A stretch of DNA of 64,000 bases from Haemophilus parahaemolyticus (GTDB lineage: Bacteria; Pseudomonadota; Gammaproteobacteria; Enterobacterales; Pasteurellaceae): positions 497,102-561,101 of the forward strand of contig NZ_MUXY01000001.1 in assembly GCF_002015035.1 (NCBI RefSeq), in the 5' to 3' direction. Every line of letters starts with the position of its first letter. Positions within the stretch are counted from its first letter, which is position 1. The notes under the pieces are model-generated. The model worked only from the letters and a program-made list of their open reading frames with translations. It did not search any database and was not told the origin of the DNA. Made by a program: the position numbers and the translations under genes. Below are positions 1 through 8,805 of this stretch, piece by piece.

Positions 1-1397
1 AATGGTTAGGCTTTAAATGGGAAGGTGAGCCGCGTTATGCCTCAGATTATTTTGACCAACTTTACGGCTATGCGATTGAGCTTATCAAAAAAGGCTTGGC
101 ATATGTAGATGAGCTTTCACCAGAAGAAATGCGTGAATATCGCGGTACATTAACCGAAGCAGGTAAAAACAGCCCATATCGTGACCGCTCTGTGGAAGAG
201 AACTTAACCTTATTCGAGAAAATGAAAAACGGTGAGTTTGAAGAAGGTAAAGCGAGCTTGCGTGCAAAAATTGATATGGCTTCGCCATTTATGGTAATGC
301 GTGACCCTGTGTTATATCGCATTAAATTTGCCAGCCACCATCAAACAGGCGATAAATGGTGCATTTATCCGATGTACGATTTCACGCACTGTATTTCAGA
401 TGCAATTGAGCGTATTACTCACTCATTATGTACATTAGAATTCCAAGACAACCGTCGTTTATATGACTGGGTGTTAGACAATATCAGTATTGAACGCCCA
501 TTACCGCATCAGTACGAATTCTCACGTTTAAATTTAGAAGGTACTTTAACTTCTAAACGTAAATTATTGAAATTAGTAAACGACGGAATTGTAGATGGTT
601 GGAACGATCCGCGTATGCCAACCATTTCTGGTTTACGCCGCCGCGGTTATACACCAGCATCTATTCGTGAATTCTGTCGTCGTATTGGTGTAACCAAACA
701 AGATAACGTGGTGGAATACTCTGCCCTTGAAGCCTGCATTCGTGAAGATTTAAACGAAAATGCACCACGTGCAATGGCTGTAATTAATCCTGTTAAAGTA
801 GTGATTGAAAACTTCGAAGGCGAAGAGTGGTTAAAAGCACCAAATCATCCAAACCGCGAAGAATTAGGCTCTCGCGAATTGCCTTTCACGAAGGAGCTTT
901 ACATTGACGAGGCTGACTTCCGTGAAGAAGCAAACAAACAATACAAACGCTTAGTATTAGGTAAAGAAGTGCGTTTACGTAATGCTTATGTGATCAAAGC
1001 AGAACGAGTAGAAAAAGATGCAAGCGGTAAAATTACTACCATTTATTGCACATACGATCCTGAAACCTTGGGTAAAAACCCTGCAGACGGTCGTAAAGTG
1101 AAAGGTGTAATCCACTGGGTTTCTGCAATACACGCCAAACCTGCAGAATTCCGTTTATACGATCGCTTATTCACTGTACCGAATCCCGGTGCGGAAGAAG
1201 AGATCGAAAGCGTCTTAAACCCAAATTCTTTAGTAGTAAAACACGGTTTTGTTGAACCAAGTTTAGCAAACGCAAAAGCAGAACAAGGTTACCAATTCGA
1301 ACGCGAAGGCTACTACTGCTTAGATAGCAAAGATAGCCACCCAGAACATTTAATCTTCAACTTAACTGTAAGTTTAAAAGAGAGTGTAGCGTTTTAA
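1..1397 (+). CDS. glnS: glutaminyl-tRNA synthetase, 3' part
   Basis: Charges tRNA-Gln with glutamine in the cytosol. The window opens inside the gene: the frame is open from base 3 and runs to the TAA at 1395-1397, so the N-terminal Rossmann part is missing. Visible landmarks are the class I signature region around SKRKL (the MSKRK-type loop), the block [17 protein letters not shown] and the C-terminal anticodon-binding beta-barrels ending in LKESVAF. It matches the proteobacterial family closely over all of the visible length. A hairpin terminator follows directly, so it ends its transcript. Confidence 0.96.
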   Translation, partial: WLGFKWEGEPRYASDYFDQLYGYAIELIKKGLAYVDELSPEEMREYRGTLTEAGKNSPYRDRSVEENLTLFEKMKNGEFEEGKASLRAKIDMASPFMVMRDPVLYRIKFASHHQTGDKWCIYPMYDFTHCISDAIERITHSLCTLEFQDNRRLYDWVLDNISIERPLPHQYEFSRLNLEGTLTSKRKLLKLVNDGIVDGWNDPRMPTISGLRRRGYTPASIREFCRRIGVTKQDNVVEYSALEACIREDLNENAPRAMAVINPVKVVIENFEGEEWLKAPNHPNREELGSRELPFTKELYIDEADFREEANKQYKRLVLGKEVRLRNAYVIKAERVEKDASGKITTIYCTYDPETLGKNPADGRKVKGVIHWVSAIHAKPAEFRLYDRLFTVPNPGAEEEIESVLNPNSLVVKHGFVEPSLANAKAEQGYQFEREGYYCLDSKDSHPEHLIFNLTVSLKESVAF

Positions 1398-1415
1398 TTA
1401 GACGATAAATTACAT

Positions 1416-1440
1416 AGGGCTAATCATATTAGCCCTTTTA
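1416..1440 (+). terminator. rho-independent terminator of glnS
   Basis: AGGGCTAA and TTAGCCCT pair perfectly around a 5-nt loop and are followed by a short T run. It sits 18 bases after the glnS stop. Confidence 0.75.
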
Positions 1441-1452
1441 TTTTATATAGGA

Positions 1453-1605
1453 ATGCCCTACCCCGCCAAATGTCTTACAACAAATCAAGAAACACATATT
1501 GGACGCTATCTCGCTATAAAACAACCTGATGGAGCTTGGTTATTTAATGGAGTACAATCGGAATGTAGTAAAAAGTTGGGCGGGGATAACCCGTCCCTAC
1601 GCTAA
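1453..1605 (+). CDS. possible 50-aa ORF or gene remnant
   Basis: An ATG-to-TAA frame of 50 codons, MPYPAKCLTT...NPSLR, lies between glnS and the yjj remnant. The middle (HIGRYLAIKQPDGAWLFNG) reads like real protein, but the ATG has no well-placed ribosome site and the last codons are supplied by a GC-rich dispersed palindrome. I do not recognise a family. It could be the tail of a degraded gene. Confidence 0.25.
   Translation: MPYPAKCLTTNQETHIGRYLAIKQPDGAWLFNGVQSECSKKLGGDNPSLR
1578..1601. repeat. GC-rich dispersed palindrome, copy 1
   Basis: GGGCGGGGATAACCCGTCCC followed by TACG. Related copies are at 24943-24966 and 27958-27984 inside the prophage, so this is a short intergenic repeat that has spread in both host and phage DNA. 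Confidence 0.6.
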
Positions 1606-1607
1606 TA

Positions 1608-1989
1608 TCACACCACAGGTCTCTCCCGATAAAACAACAAACCCGGCAATGCCAATCCAAATACAATAGCCCCCAGAATAAATGTGGTATTCAAAAATGC
1701 ACTAATCGCATTTTCAAACCTAATTTCAGAGAAGCCGAAATGATGAAGCTGCACCATCCCAATCATTGCCTTATAGGCATATACTCCAGGAATCATCGGA
1801 ATAATTGCCGCAACAGTAAATGCTTTTGGATGTGCTAAATAACGGTGAGATAAATGCACACCAATAAAGCCAATCACGCAAGTAGCAAAAAAAGTAGCAA
1901 AGACAATAGGAATATGAATTTGCAGTAAACAACAATAACGCCGCTTGAACACACGCCCTTGTTACCGCCCGTTGATGTTCCTGTTCCAT
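1608..1989 (-). pseudogene. yjjP'-'yjjB fusion remnant (ThrE-type exporter)
   Basis: YjjP and YjjB are the two membrane subunits of a ThrE-family carboxylate/amino-acid exporter. Read leftward, the first 21 codons (MEQEHQRAVTRACVQAALLL...) resemble the start of YjjP. The rest, in another frame, resembles the last two thirds of YjjB: GFIGVHLSHRYLAHPKAF, then IPMIPGVYAYKAM, and a C-terminal FRERP-like end, here YRERPVV. The simplest reading is one deletion that removed most of yjjP and the start of yjjB and joined the ends out of frame. A GTG-started 114-codon frame (1608-1952) could still be read but would lack the N-terminal membrane segments. Family recognition is from memory of E. coli YjjP/YjjB. 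Confidence 0.7.
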
Positions 1990-2124
1990 ATTGAACCTCG
2001 CACAAAAATCAAACTGCCCGAATTATAATCCTAATGCTTCAATGTGATTAGAAAATGAACTTAAGTTATGATCTAGGTCAAAAGATAAGAAAATTGATAT
2101 AATCGCAAAAAATTCCCAAAAACA

Positions 2125-2165
2125 AACCGCTTGTAGCGTCTCTGCTACAAGCGGTTGATTTTTTA
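2125..2165. terminator. uptake-signal inverted pair acting as terminator
   Basis: AACCGCTTGTAGC and GCTACAAGCGGTT form a 13-bp perfect stem around a 6-nt loop, with T/A tracts on both sides. Each arm contains the ACAAGCGGT uptake-signal core. It ends the leftward gene at 2184. Confidence 0.75.
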
Positions 2166-2183
2166 TTAGAATTTGCAATAACT

Positions 2184-3260
2184 TTATTTCGCTGCCTGCA
2201 AAATGGTTTTTAGTTGCAACACACTCGGTGTCACTACAGGCAAAAATGCCCCTTCGCGCCAACGACGGATAAAGTCTGAACCTGCATTTTGCAAGTAGCC
2301 ACGACCGCCAGAAGCCTGTAATTCAAGCAATAAACTTGAGGCAACCACATCTACAATTTCAATACGTACATCAAATAAGGCTTTTGGATTGTCGATAAAG
2401 AAATTGGATTGATTTAATCCTTCCGCTAAACGGTGCTCTAAATTAGCTAACTTTTGTACCTGTTCATCATATTCTGGTTTTAGCACAGAACGATTATCCA
2501 CGTAATCCAGTGATTTTTTCACTTCCGCAAGGCTACGTGCTGCCAAACCAAATGCCATTGCACATTGCAGTCCTAGGAAAGTTGGGCGCACTTGGGCTAA
2601 ATATTCCCCCGCATTTTCTGCGATGATCCAATCAGGATCGAGCTCCACGTGATTTAACTCTATCGCCACCGTATTACTGCCTTGTAGTGCTACAAGCGAT
2701 AATTCTTTCGTGCGGGTCACACCATTTGCGTTATACGGTAATACAATAATCACAGGTGGTTTGCTTCTATCTGCATATTCTGCAGCAAAAATTGTGATAA
2801 ATCCGCTCTCTTTCAGATTGGTAATCCACGGCAAGCGACCTTGTAAATAGCGTTTTCCGCTTTCTTCTACAATTGTTACTTGTAATTCTTCAATGCCTGA
2901 AAGAAATTTCACTGCATTTGATAAGCCCGTGCCACCTGATAATTCTCCATTTAATAAATCATCCAGCCAACGTTCACGCGGCAAGCTATTTTTGCTACTT
3001 AATAAATTTTGGATTAAGGTACGATGCCCCCAAGAGATAAAACCTGCCGTTAAGGAATAAGTCGAAATTTCACGCACCGCTTCAATCGCTTGCTGGAATG
3101 AACCACCTTTACCACCCAATACTTCAGGCACACCAATTTTAAAAATACCCTCTTGTGCCACTCGTTTAAATAACTCATCAGCATATTGATTTGATTGATC
3201 AATCTCTGCTGCGTGTTGGTTTAACCATTCAACAAATTCAGTTGATAGATATTTAGCCAT
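2184..3260 (-). CDS. acyl-CoA dehydrogenase-like flavoprotein
   Basis: A 358-residue protein with the layout of the acyl-CoA dehydrogenase superfamily: an N-terminal helical domain with the motif GIFKIGVPEVLGGKGGS, a middle beta domain and a C-terminal helical domain ending in QASGGRGYLQNAGSDFIRRW, the segment that normally packs on the flavin. It is shorter than typical fatty-acid enzymes (about 380) and resembles the SfnB/DszC-type branch, which includes flavin monooxygenases and desulfurisation enzymes. It is divergent from an ABC importer of the sulfonate/nitrate type, with 210 bases between them, so a role in using the imported compound is likely. Substrate unknown; the family call is firm, the reaction is inference. 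Confidence 0.7.
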   Translation of the reverse strand: MAKYLSTEFVEWLNQHAAEIDQSNQYADELFKRVAQEGIFKIGVPEVLGGKGGSFQQAIEAVREISTYSLTAGFISWGHRTLIQNLLSSKNSLPRERWLDDLLNGELSGGTGLSNAVKFLSGIEELQVTIVEESGKRYLQGRLPWITNLKESGFITIFAAEYADRSKPPVIIVLPYNANGVTRTKELSLVALQGSNTVAIELNHVELDPDWIIAENAGEYLAQVRPTFLGLQCAMAFGLAARSLAEVKKSLDYVDNRSVLKPEYDEQVQKLANLEHRLAEGLNQSNFFIDNPKALFDVRIEIVDVVASSLLLELQASGGRGYLQNAGSDFIRRWREGAFLPVVTPSVLQLKTILQAAK

Positions 3261-3353
3261 AAAATGCCCCTTTAGTCGTTAAAAAATGAAGTTGGAGCGA
3301 TATTAGACAAAAAGCAAACGATTGAGAAATAATAAAAACCTACTTATTATTCA

Positions 3354-3383
3354 TTTTTGTTCTGAAAACTATTAGAACAAAAA
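3354..3383. promoter_or_regulatory. inverted repeat, candidate operator between divergent units
   Basis: TTTTTGTTCT and AGAACAAAAA form a perfect 10-bp inverted repeat separated by 10 bases, one helical turn, in the space between the divergent dehydrogenase-like gene and the ABC operon. This is the usual geometry of a dimeric repressor or activator site. Confidence 0.5.
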
Positions 3384-3470
3384 ATTATAAAGGATTAAGC
3401 AAGGATATTTCCCTCATAAGCACTTATCTTTTATTGTAACGCCATCTACAACAACTTTTTAACAAATGAT

Positions 3471-4262
3471 ATGGCTCTTACTGTTAATAATATCGCCTTA
3501 GGCTACCGCAAAAATGATCAAACCAATGTAATTTTACAAGATGTCTCTTTTGATGTGCCTGAAAAATCGCTAACTTGCATTCTTGGCCCAAGTGGCATAG
3601 GAAAATCTTCCCTACTCCGCGTTATTGCAGGGTTAGATAAACCACTTGCTGGGAAAATTATGCTCTTCGATAAATCGATTACCGAACCGCAACCCGAAGT
3701 GAGTTTTGTGTTTCAATCTGCCAATCTCTTGCCTTGGCTTAATGTACAGCAGAACGTTGCCTTTGGTTTAGATTTCACCTGCCACAAGCGGTCAAATAAA
3801 GCTGAAATTTCGCAAAAGGTAGACAATGCCATTGCAGAAGTTGGCTTAACGCATGCCATCAATGCGATGCCACACGAACTTTCTGGCGGAATGGCACAAC
3901 GGGTAAATTTAGCCCGTGCGATAGCTCGTCAGCCCAAGTTAATTTTGATGGATGAACCTTTCTCAGCACTTGATCCCATTATTCGCCAACAAATGCAACT
4001 GATGACACGAGAGATTATCGACCGCCATCATACCAGCGTGGTGATGATTACCCACGATATTGACGAAGCCCTAGCGATTGCTGATCAGGTTATTCTGCTT
4101 GGTAACCGCCCTGCCAATATTGTTGGGCGTTGGGATATTGTCAGCTCTTATCCACGCGAGAATTTATTACTGCTTAATGAAATTCGTATTGACATTCTAA
4201 AAACGTTACAACGAAACGAAAATAATAAAAAACAAGAGCAAACTGTTGAATTTGTGATTTAG
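3471..4262 (+). CDS. ABC importer ATPase, SsuB/TauB-like
   Basis: ATP-binding subunit of a nitrate/sulfonate/taurine-type importer. The 263 residues hold the Walker A LGPSGIGKSS, the Q-loop VFQSANLLPW, the signature LSGGMAQRVNLARA, the Walker B LILMDEPFSALD and the switch histidine in VVMITHDIDEA. It is first in a three-gene operon with the binding protein (25-base gap) and permease. The Q-loop sequence VFQ...LLPWLNVQQNV is typical of the SsuB/TauB/NrtD group. The real substrate cannot be read from the ATPase. Confidence 0.88.
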   Translation: MALTVNNIALGYRKNDQTNVILQDVSFDVPEKSLTCILGPSGIGKSSLLRVIAGLDKPLAGKIMLFDKSITEPQPEVSFVFQSANLLPWLNVQQNVAFGLDFTCHKRSNKAEISQKVDNAIAEVGLTHAINAMPHELSGGMAQRVNLARAIARQPKLILMDEPFSALDPIIRQQMQLMTREIIDRHHTSVVMITHDIDEALAIADQVILLGNRPANIVGRWDIVSSYPRENLLLLNEIRIDILKTLQRNENNKKQEQTVEFVI

Positions 4263-4287
4263 TAAAATAATAAACGAGGAATAAAAA

Positions 4288-5463
4288 ATGAACAGTCGTC
4301 GCGATTTTCTAAAACTTCTCAGTCTGTTTAGCTTTGCAGGAAGTGCACCGCTTTTGCAGGCACAAGAGCTAAAACGAACTAATCAGCCCGAACAACCTGT
4401 CCGCATTGGCTATTTACCGATTACGGATGCCACTCCTCTGCTTGTCGCTCACGCTCAAAAATTGTTTGAGAAACAGGGCATCAAAGCCGAAAAACCTATA
4501 ATATTTCGCAGTTGGTCGCAACTGGTCGAAGCTTTTTTAAGTGGTGAAGTGAATCTCGTCCATCTACTTTCACCGATGTCGCTCTGGCTAAAATATGCCG
4601 CAAATGCACCTGTGAAAGCGGTTATGTGGAATCACTTGGCAGGTTCCGCTCTTACCGTGCAACCACAGATTGAACGAATTTCTGATCTTGATGGAAAAAC
4701 TGTTGCTATTCCGTTCTGGTATTCTATCCATAATATTGTGGTGCAACAGCTGTTGCAAGCAAATAATCTAAGTGTAACCACTAAAAAACCGAAAGAAAAC
4801 GAAGTGAAATTAATAGTAATGTCACCTTCTGATATGGTAACTGCCTTAGCAAACGGCGTGATTGCTGGATTTATTGTTGCTGAACCTTTTAACGCATTGG
4901 CAGAAGCCAAAGGCGTTGGAAAAATTTTGCGATTTAGTGCTGATGTTTGGCGAGATCACGCTTGCTGCTTAACGATGATGCACGAACAAGATGTGACAGA
5001 ACGCCCAGAATGGACACAAAAAGTCGTGAATGCCCTAACCGAATCGCAAGTTTTCTGTGTAAATCAACCGCTTGAGGTAGCAAAAACTCTTGCACGTGGT
5101 AATGGCTACACACCGCACAGCCAAGAGGTTTTGGAAAAAGTGCTCGCCCCTAGCGAACAGCAATGGGCGGAATATCTGGCTCGCGGTGCGGTAAAACACC
5201 CTGAGTGGCACACGCACGGGCATCAACAACGCATTGGCTTCCAGCCTTATCCGTTTGATTCTTATATGGAAAAGTTGGTTGAATTTTTACAAACCACGAA
5301 ATTAGCGGGCAATAACGGTTTTCTTGCTGAACTCAATCCAACGCAGGTTGCACGTGAATTGAATGCCCCTCAATTTGTGAAAAAATCCTTAGAACAAGGT
5401 GATTATCTAACCGTTTTTGGATTACAAAATGGTTTTGAGCGTGTTGAAGAAATTGATGTATAA
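4288..5463 (+). CDS. Tat-exported substrate-binding protein, NMT1/CmpA-like
   Basis: Periplasmic binding subunit of the importer. The N-terminus MNSRRDFLKLLSLFSFAGSA is a twin-arginine signal (SRRDFLK) followed by a hydrophobic stretch and an A-x-A type cleavage region near LLQAQE. The mature part has the NMT1/NrtA-type opening RIGYLPITDATPLLVAHAQ and the LVEAFLSGEVNLVHLLSP segment. Export through Tat suggests folding, or cofactor loading, before export. Length 391, as in CmpA/NrtA-like proteins. A strong ribosome site (acgaggaa) precedes the ATG. Substrate unknown; organosulfur, nitrate or a thiamine precursor are all possible. Confidence 0.82.
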   Translation: MNSRRDFLKLLSLFSFAGSAPLLQAQELKRTNQPEQPVRIGYLPITDATPLLVAHAQKLFEKQGIKAEKPIIFRSWSQLVEAFLSGEVNLVHLLSPMSLWLKYAANAPVKAVMWNHLAGSALTVQPQIERISDLDGKTVAIPFWYSIHNIVVQQLLQANNLSVTTKKPKENEVKLIVMSPSDMVTALANGVIAGFIVAEPFNALAEAKGVGKILRFSADVWRDHACCLTMMHEQDVTERPEWTQKVVNALTESQVFCVNQPLEVAKTLARGNGYTPHSQEVLEKVLAPSEQQWAEYLARGAVKHPEWHTHGHQQRIGFQPYPFDSYMEKLVEFLQTTKLAGNNGFLAELNPTQVARELNAPQFVKKSLEQGDYLTVFGLQNGFERVEEIDV

Positions 5464-5474
5464 AAGGAACAACA

Positions 5475-6218
5475 ATGAAACAAAAAACATTACTTGGTGC
5501 AGGTGGACTACTCTCCCTACTAATTATCTGGCAACTTAGTTCATATTGGCTTTCACAACGCATCTCGCTTGCCAGCACACTCGCCCCTCTGCCTACACTT
5601 GATAGCTTTATCTGGCTTATTAGCTCGGGCGAAATTTTCCCGCATCTATTCGCTAGCCTACAACGCATTTTCGTCGGATTAAGCTTTTCCCTTATTATCG
5701 GCGTACCTATCGGTTTATTGCTAGGCTTCTCCAAAAAACTAGAAATGTGGTGCACGCCCGCGTTTCAACTGCTACGAATGATCTCCCCACTTTCTTGGAT
5801 GCCAATTATCGTGATGCTACTCGGTGTAGGCGACTTGCCAATCTATTTTCTACTCGCCTTCGCTTCCGTTTGGTCGCTGATCATCTCCACCAGTGCAGGT
5901 GTGAAAAGCATCGATCCGCAATGGCTTTTACTTGCCCGCTCACTCTCTGCCTCTAAACAAGAGACACTCTGCAAAATTGTCGTCCCAGCCATTGCAGGAT
6001 ACGTTCTCACAGGCTTACGTGTTTCAATGGGCATTGCGTGGGTTATTCTCGTACCGTGTGAAATGCTTGGCGTGAATGAAGGGCTAGGCTATTTTATCCT
6101 TGATACCCGAGATCGCCTCGCCTACTCCGAATTGATGGCAGTTGTGGTCATTATTGGCTTAATCGGCTGGGGACTAGATAGCTTAATTAGATGGGCATTG
6201 GTGAAAGGGGGAAAATAA
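5475..6218 (+). CDS. ABC importer permease, SsuC-like
   Basis: Inner-membrane permease of the same operon, 247 residues, with an N-terminal helix and a core of about five more. The EAA-type coupling loop is visible as ARSLSASKQETLCKIVVPAIAGYVLTGLR, the form seen in SsuC/TauC/NrtB. It starts 11 bases after the binding protein with a ribosome site AAAGGAAC. It probably pairs with the ATPase as a homodimer. Confidence 0.87.
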   Translation: MKQKTLLGAGGLLSLLIIWQLSSYWLSQRISLASTLAPLPTLDSFIWLISSGEIFPHLFASLQRIFVGLSFSLIIGVPIGLLLGFSKKLEMWCTPAFQLLRMISPLSWMPIIVMLLGVGDLPIYFLLAFASVWSLIISTSAGVKSIDPQWLLLARSLSASKQETLCKIVVPAIAGYVLTGLRVSMGIAWVILVPCEMLGVNEGLGYFILDTRDRLAYSELMAVVVIIGLIGWGLDSLIRWALVKGGK

Positions 6219-6235
6219 CTTTTCCAGTTAATAAT

Positions 6236-6257
6236 CCCCCTCTTTAGCAAAGAGGGG
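6236..6257. repeat. CCCCTCTTT..AAAGAGGGG palindrome
   Basis: CCCCTCTTTAGCAAAGAGGG is a perfect hairpin with almost no loop, between two converging operons. The same palindrome occurs twice more at 10996-11106. It may serve as a terminator but lacks a T run. Confidence 0.55.
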
Positions 6258-6289
6258 AGTAGATAAACGAAGAAATTACATAATTATTC

Positions 6290-7120
6290 CTACTTCCTCA
6301 ACTTCAACTGCACCACTGCTAATGCCGTTAAGAAAACGACCGCTTGGATGAGCACAATGAAAGGTCCTGTTGCGGCATCAAAATGGAAACTGAGGAAAAT
6401 GCCCCAAAAAACGCTGTTTACTGAGGTTAAAATTGCGATGAGCATCATTCGTTCGAAACGTTTGGTAAGAATATAGCCCGTAATCCCAGGGGTAATAAGC
6501 ATAGCGACTACCAAAATTACGCCAACTACTTGCATAGCACTAATGATGACTAACGCTAATAATACCAACAAGCTGTAATGCAAGAATGTAGTGTTTAAAC
6601 CCACTGTACGGGCGTGCATTGTATCGAAGCAATAAAGCAAGAAATCACGACGTTTGAGCACAATCACAAGGAACACAAAGGCGGAAATAATCAAGCTTTG
6701 ATAGAACTCGTGGGCTGTGATGCCGAGCAAGTCGCCAAATAAAATATGCATCAAATGCTGGTTGCTTTCTACTTTGGTAAACATGACCAAACCGATAGCA
6801 AACATCCCTGAGAACACTATGCCCATCACAGCATCTTCTTTAATTCGGCTATTTGTTTTCAAATAGCCTACGGCAATAGTACAGAAAACACCAGAGAAAA
6901 ACGCGCCAATTGCGAGCGGGATAGAGAGCATATAAGCAAGTACAATCCCGGGTAACACCGCGTGGGAAATCGCATCGCCCATCAAAGACCAGCCTTTTAG
7001 CACTAAATAGCAAGATAACGTCGCACAGATAATCGCTACAACCAGCCCGATAATCAACGCCTGTTGCATAAAAGGAAACGCAAGCGGTTCAGCAAACCAT
7101 TGATAAATCGCATTCATCAT
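6290..7120 (-). CDS. yfeD: metal ABC transporter permease, YfeD/SitD type
   Basis: Second membrane subunit of a chelated iron/manganese importer. The 276 residues are almost all hydrophobic, with about eight helices, and belong to the ABC-3 metal permease family: GDAISHAVLPGIVLAYML and KEDAVMGIVFSGMFAIGL are family blocks. Its start overlaps the end of yfeC by four bases (ATGA), so the two permeases are translationally coupled. It is last in the yfeABCD operon. Confidence 0.9.
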   Translation of the reverse strand: MMNAIYQWFAEPLAFPFMQQALIIGLVVAIICATLSCYLVLKGWSLMGDAISHAVLPGIVLAYMLSIPLAIGAFFSGVFCTIAVGYLKTNSRIKEDAVMGIVFSGMFAIGLVMFTKVESNQHLMHILFGDLLGITAHEFYQSLIISAFVFLVIVLKRRDFLLYCFDTMHARTVGLNTTFLHYSLLVLLALVIISAMQVVGVILVVAMLITPGITGYILTKRFERMMLIAILTSVNSVFWGIFLSFHFDAATGPFIVLIQAVVFLTALAVVQLKLRK

Positions 7121-8001
7121 AGACTGCCCCCTTGACCTGCTTCACAAGCGATGGTTTTTGCGGATTGATTTGCAAATCGTCGTGGAATCAAGCCATATTT
7201 TGGCGAGAAGAAAAATGCGATTAAGAAAATCAACGTTTGCAATGCGACAATACAACCACCTGTTGCACCATCAATGTAATAGCTGACATAAGCCCCAACA
7301 ACGCTGGTAATACCGCCTAATAGTGATGAGATAATCAACAATTTACCGAAGCGATCTGTTAGAAGATAGGCTGTCGCCCCTGGAGTAACCACCATGGAGA
7401 TCACTAAAATCGCCCCTACGCTTTGCAATGCAGTCACCACACAAGCACTGAGCAAACTAAAAAAGATGATTTTTAACTTAAGCGGTGAAATCCCAACTGC
7501 TTTGGCTTGTACTTCATCAAAAAAAACCAACAAGAGATCTTTCCAATAAAAGAGTAAAAGCACGATAGTGACGCCCAGAATAATCAATACTTGGTTTACA
7601 TCTTCATCTGCAATACCCAAAATATTGCCGAGAATGATCGACTGCACGTCTACCGAAGTTGGATGAATGGAAATAATAAATAAGCCCAAGGCAAAAAAGG
7701 TGGTAAAAATAAAGCCAATTACCGCATCTTCTTTGAGTTTAGTTATTGATTTCACAGCAAGAATCGCAAGCGCAGCAAAAAATCCAGAGAAAAAAGCACC
7801 CATCGCATAAGGTAGAGAAAAAGCATACGCCAGAGCAACACCTGGTACAACTGCGTGCGATAACGCATCGCCAATCAATGACCAACCTTTGAGCATTAAA
7901 TAGGAAGAAAGAAACGCACACACTGCCCCAATCACACCGCTTAGAGCAATAGCCTTAAACATATAGTCGTAACTAAAGGGTTCGAGTAATAATTCCAACA
8001 T
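7117..8001 (-). CDS. yfeC: metal ABC transporter permease, YfeC/SitC type
   Basis: Membrane subunit, 294 residues, paralogous to YfeD: both have the GDA(I/L)SHAV(L/V)PG and KEDAV(M/I)G blocks. It begins three bases after the end of yfeB. A cytosolic tail (ANQSAKTIACEAGQGGSL) follows the last helix. YfeC and YfeD probably form a heterodimeric channel for Fe2+ or Mn2+. Confidence 0.9.
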   Translation of the reverse strand: MLELLLEPFSYDYMFKAIALSGVIGAVCAFLSSYLMLKGWSLIGDALSHAVVPGVALAYAFSLPYAMGAFFSGFFAALAILAVKSITKLKEDAVIGFIFTTFFALGLFIISIHPTSVDVQSIILGNILGIADEDVNQVLIILGVTIVLLLFYWKDLLLVFFDEVQAKAVGISPLKLKIIFFSLLSACVVTALQSVGAILVISMVVTPGATAYLLTDRFGKLLIISSLLGGITSVVGAYVSYYIDGATGGCIVALQTLIFLIAFFFSPKYGLIPRRFANQSAKTIACEAGQGGSL

Positions 8002-8004
8002 ACT

Positions 8005-8787
8005 CTACTCCGCTTTTTGACTTTGATTTTGATTAAAATATGAAGTTTGGAATTGATAACGCAACACACCACCAAACACTCGTTCTAAATTTTCTGGTGT
8101 AAAGGTTTGTTCAATAGAACCTGTTGCCAGCACGGTACGGTTAATCATTACTGCTTGATCACAGAAACTTGGCACAGTGCTTAAATTATGAGTAGAAACT
8201 AAAATGAGATGCCCGCTATCACGAAGCTGTTTAAGTAGCTCAATAATCGCATTTTCTGTTTTCACATCCACACCTGTGAACGGCTCATCTAATAGAATAA
8301 TTTTGCTCTCTTGAGCAAGCGAGCGCGCCAGAAAAACCCGCTTTTTCTGACCGCCCGAAAGTTCACCAATTTGGCGATCAGCAAGATGAGCAATACTCAC
8401 TCGCTCCATCGCCTCTTGGACTTTTTGTTTGTCTTTTGCAGAAGGAATACGCAAAAAGTTCATATAACCATAACGCCCCATCATTACCACGTCATACACA
8501 GAAACGGGGAATTGCCAGTCTACTTCTTCACTTTGTGGTACATAAGCAATTAAGTTTTGCTTAAGTGCTTGTTTCACAGATAAACCACATAATTCAATTG
8601 AGCCTTTCGGGTTAATTAACCCCATAATGCTCTTAAATAACGTTGATTTACCACTGCCATTCACACCTAATAAGGCACAAATGGTGCTTTTCTCAAGAGA
8701 AAAGGTGACATCGTGTAACGCTATGTGCCCGTTGTTATAACGCACGCTAACATCTTTTACGATGAGTGAAGTCTGAGGAGTATTCAT
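8005..8787 (-). CDS. yfeB: metal ABC transporter ATPase, YfeB/SitB type
   Basis: Energises the metal importer. Motifs: Walker [12 protein letters not shown]-loop [14 protein letters not shown] (the VDW.FPV form is typical of metal ABC ATPases), signature [16 protein letters not shown], Walker [13 protein letters not shown] and switch histidine LVSTHN. 260 residues, 18 bases downstream of yfeA. Confidence 0.92.
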   Translation of the reverse strand: MNTPQTSLIVKDVSVRYNNGHIALHDVTFSLEKSTICALLGVNGSGKSTLFKSIMGLINPKGSIELCGLSVKQALKQNLIAYVPQSEEVDWQFPVSVYDVVMMGRYGYMNFLRIPSAKDKQKVQEAMERVSIAHLADRQIGELSGGQKKRVFLARSLAQESKIILLDEPFTGVDVKTENAIIELLKQLRDSGHLILVSTHNLSTVPSFCDQAVMINRTVLATGSIEQTFTPENLERVFGGVLRYQFQTSYFNQNQSQKAE

Positions 8788-8805
8788 TTTGGTTATTTAT
8801 TCCTT

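Noticed and set aside
2023..2262. 79-codon leftward frame in the yjj to dehydrogenase gap
   Set aside because: It runs through the uptake-signal terminator and the end of the dehydrogenase-like gene in another frame.
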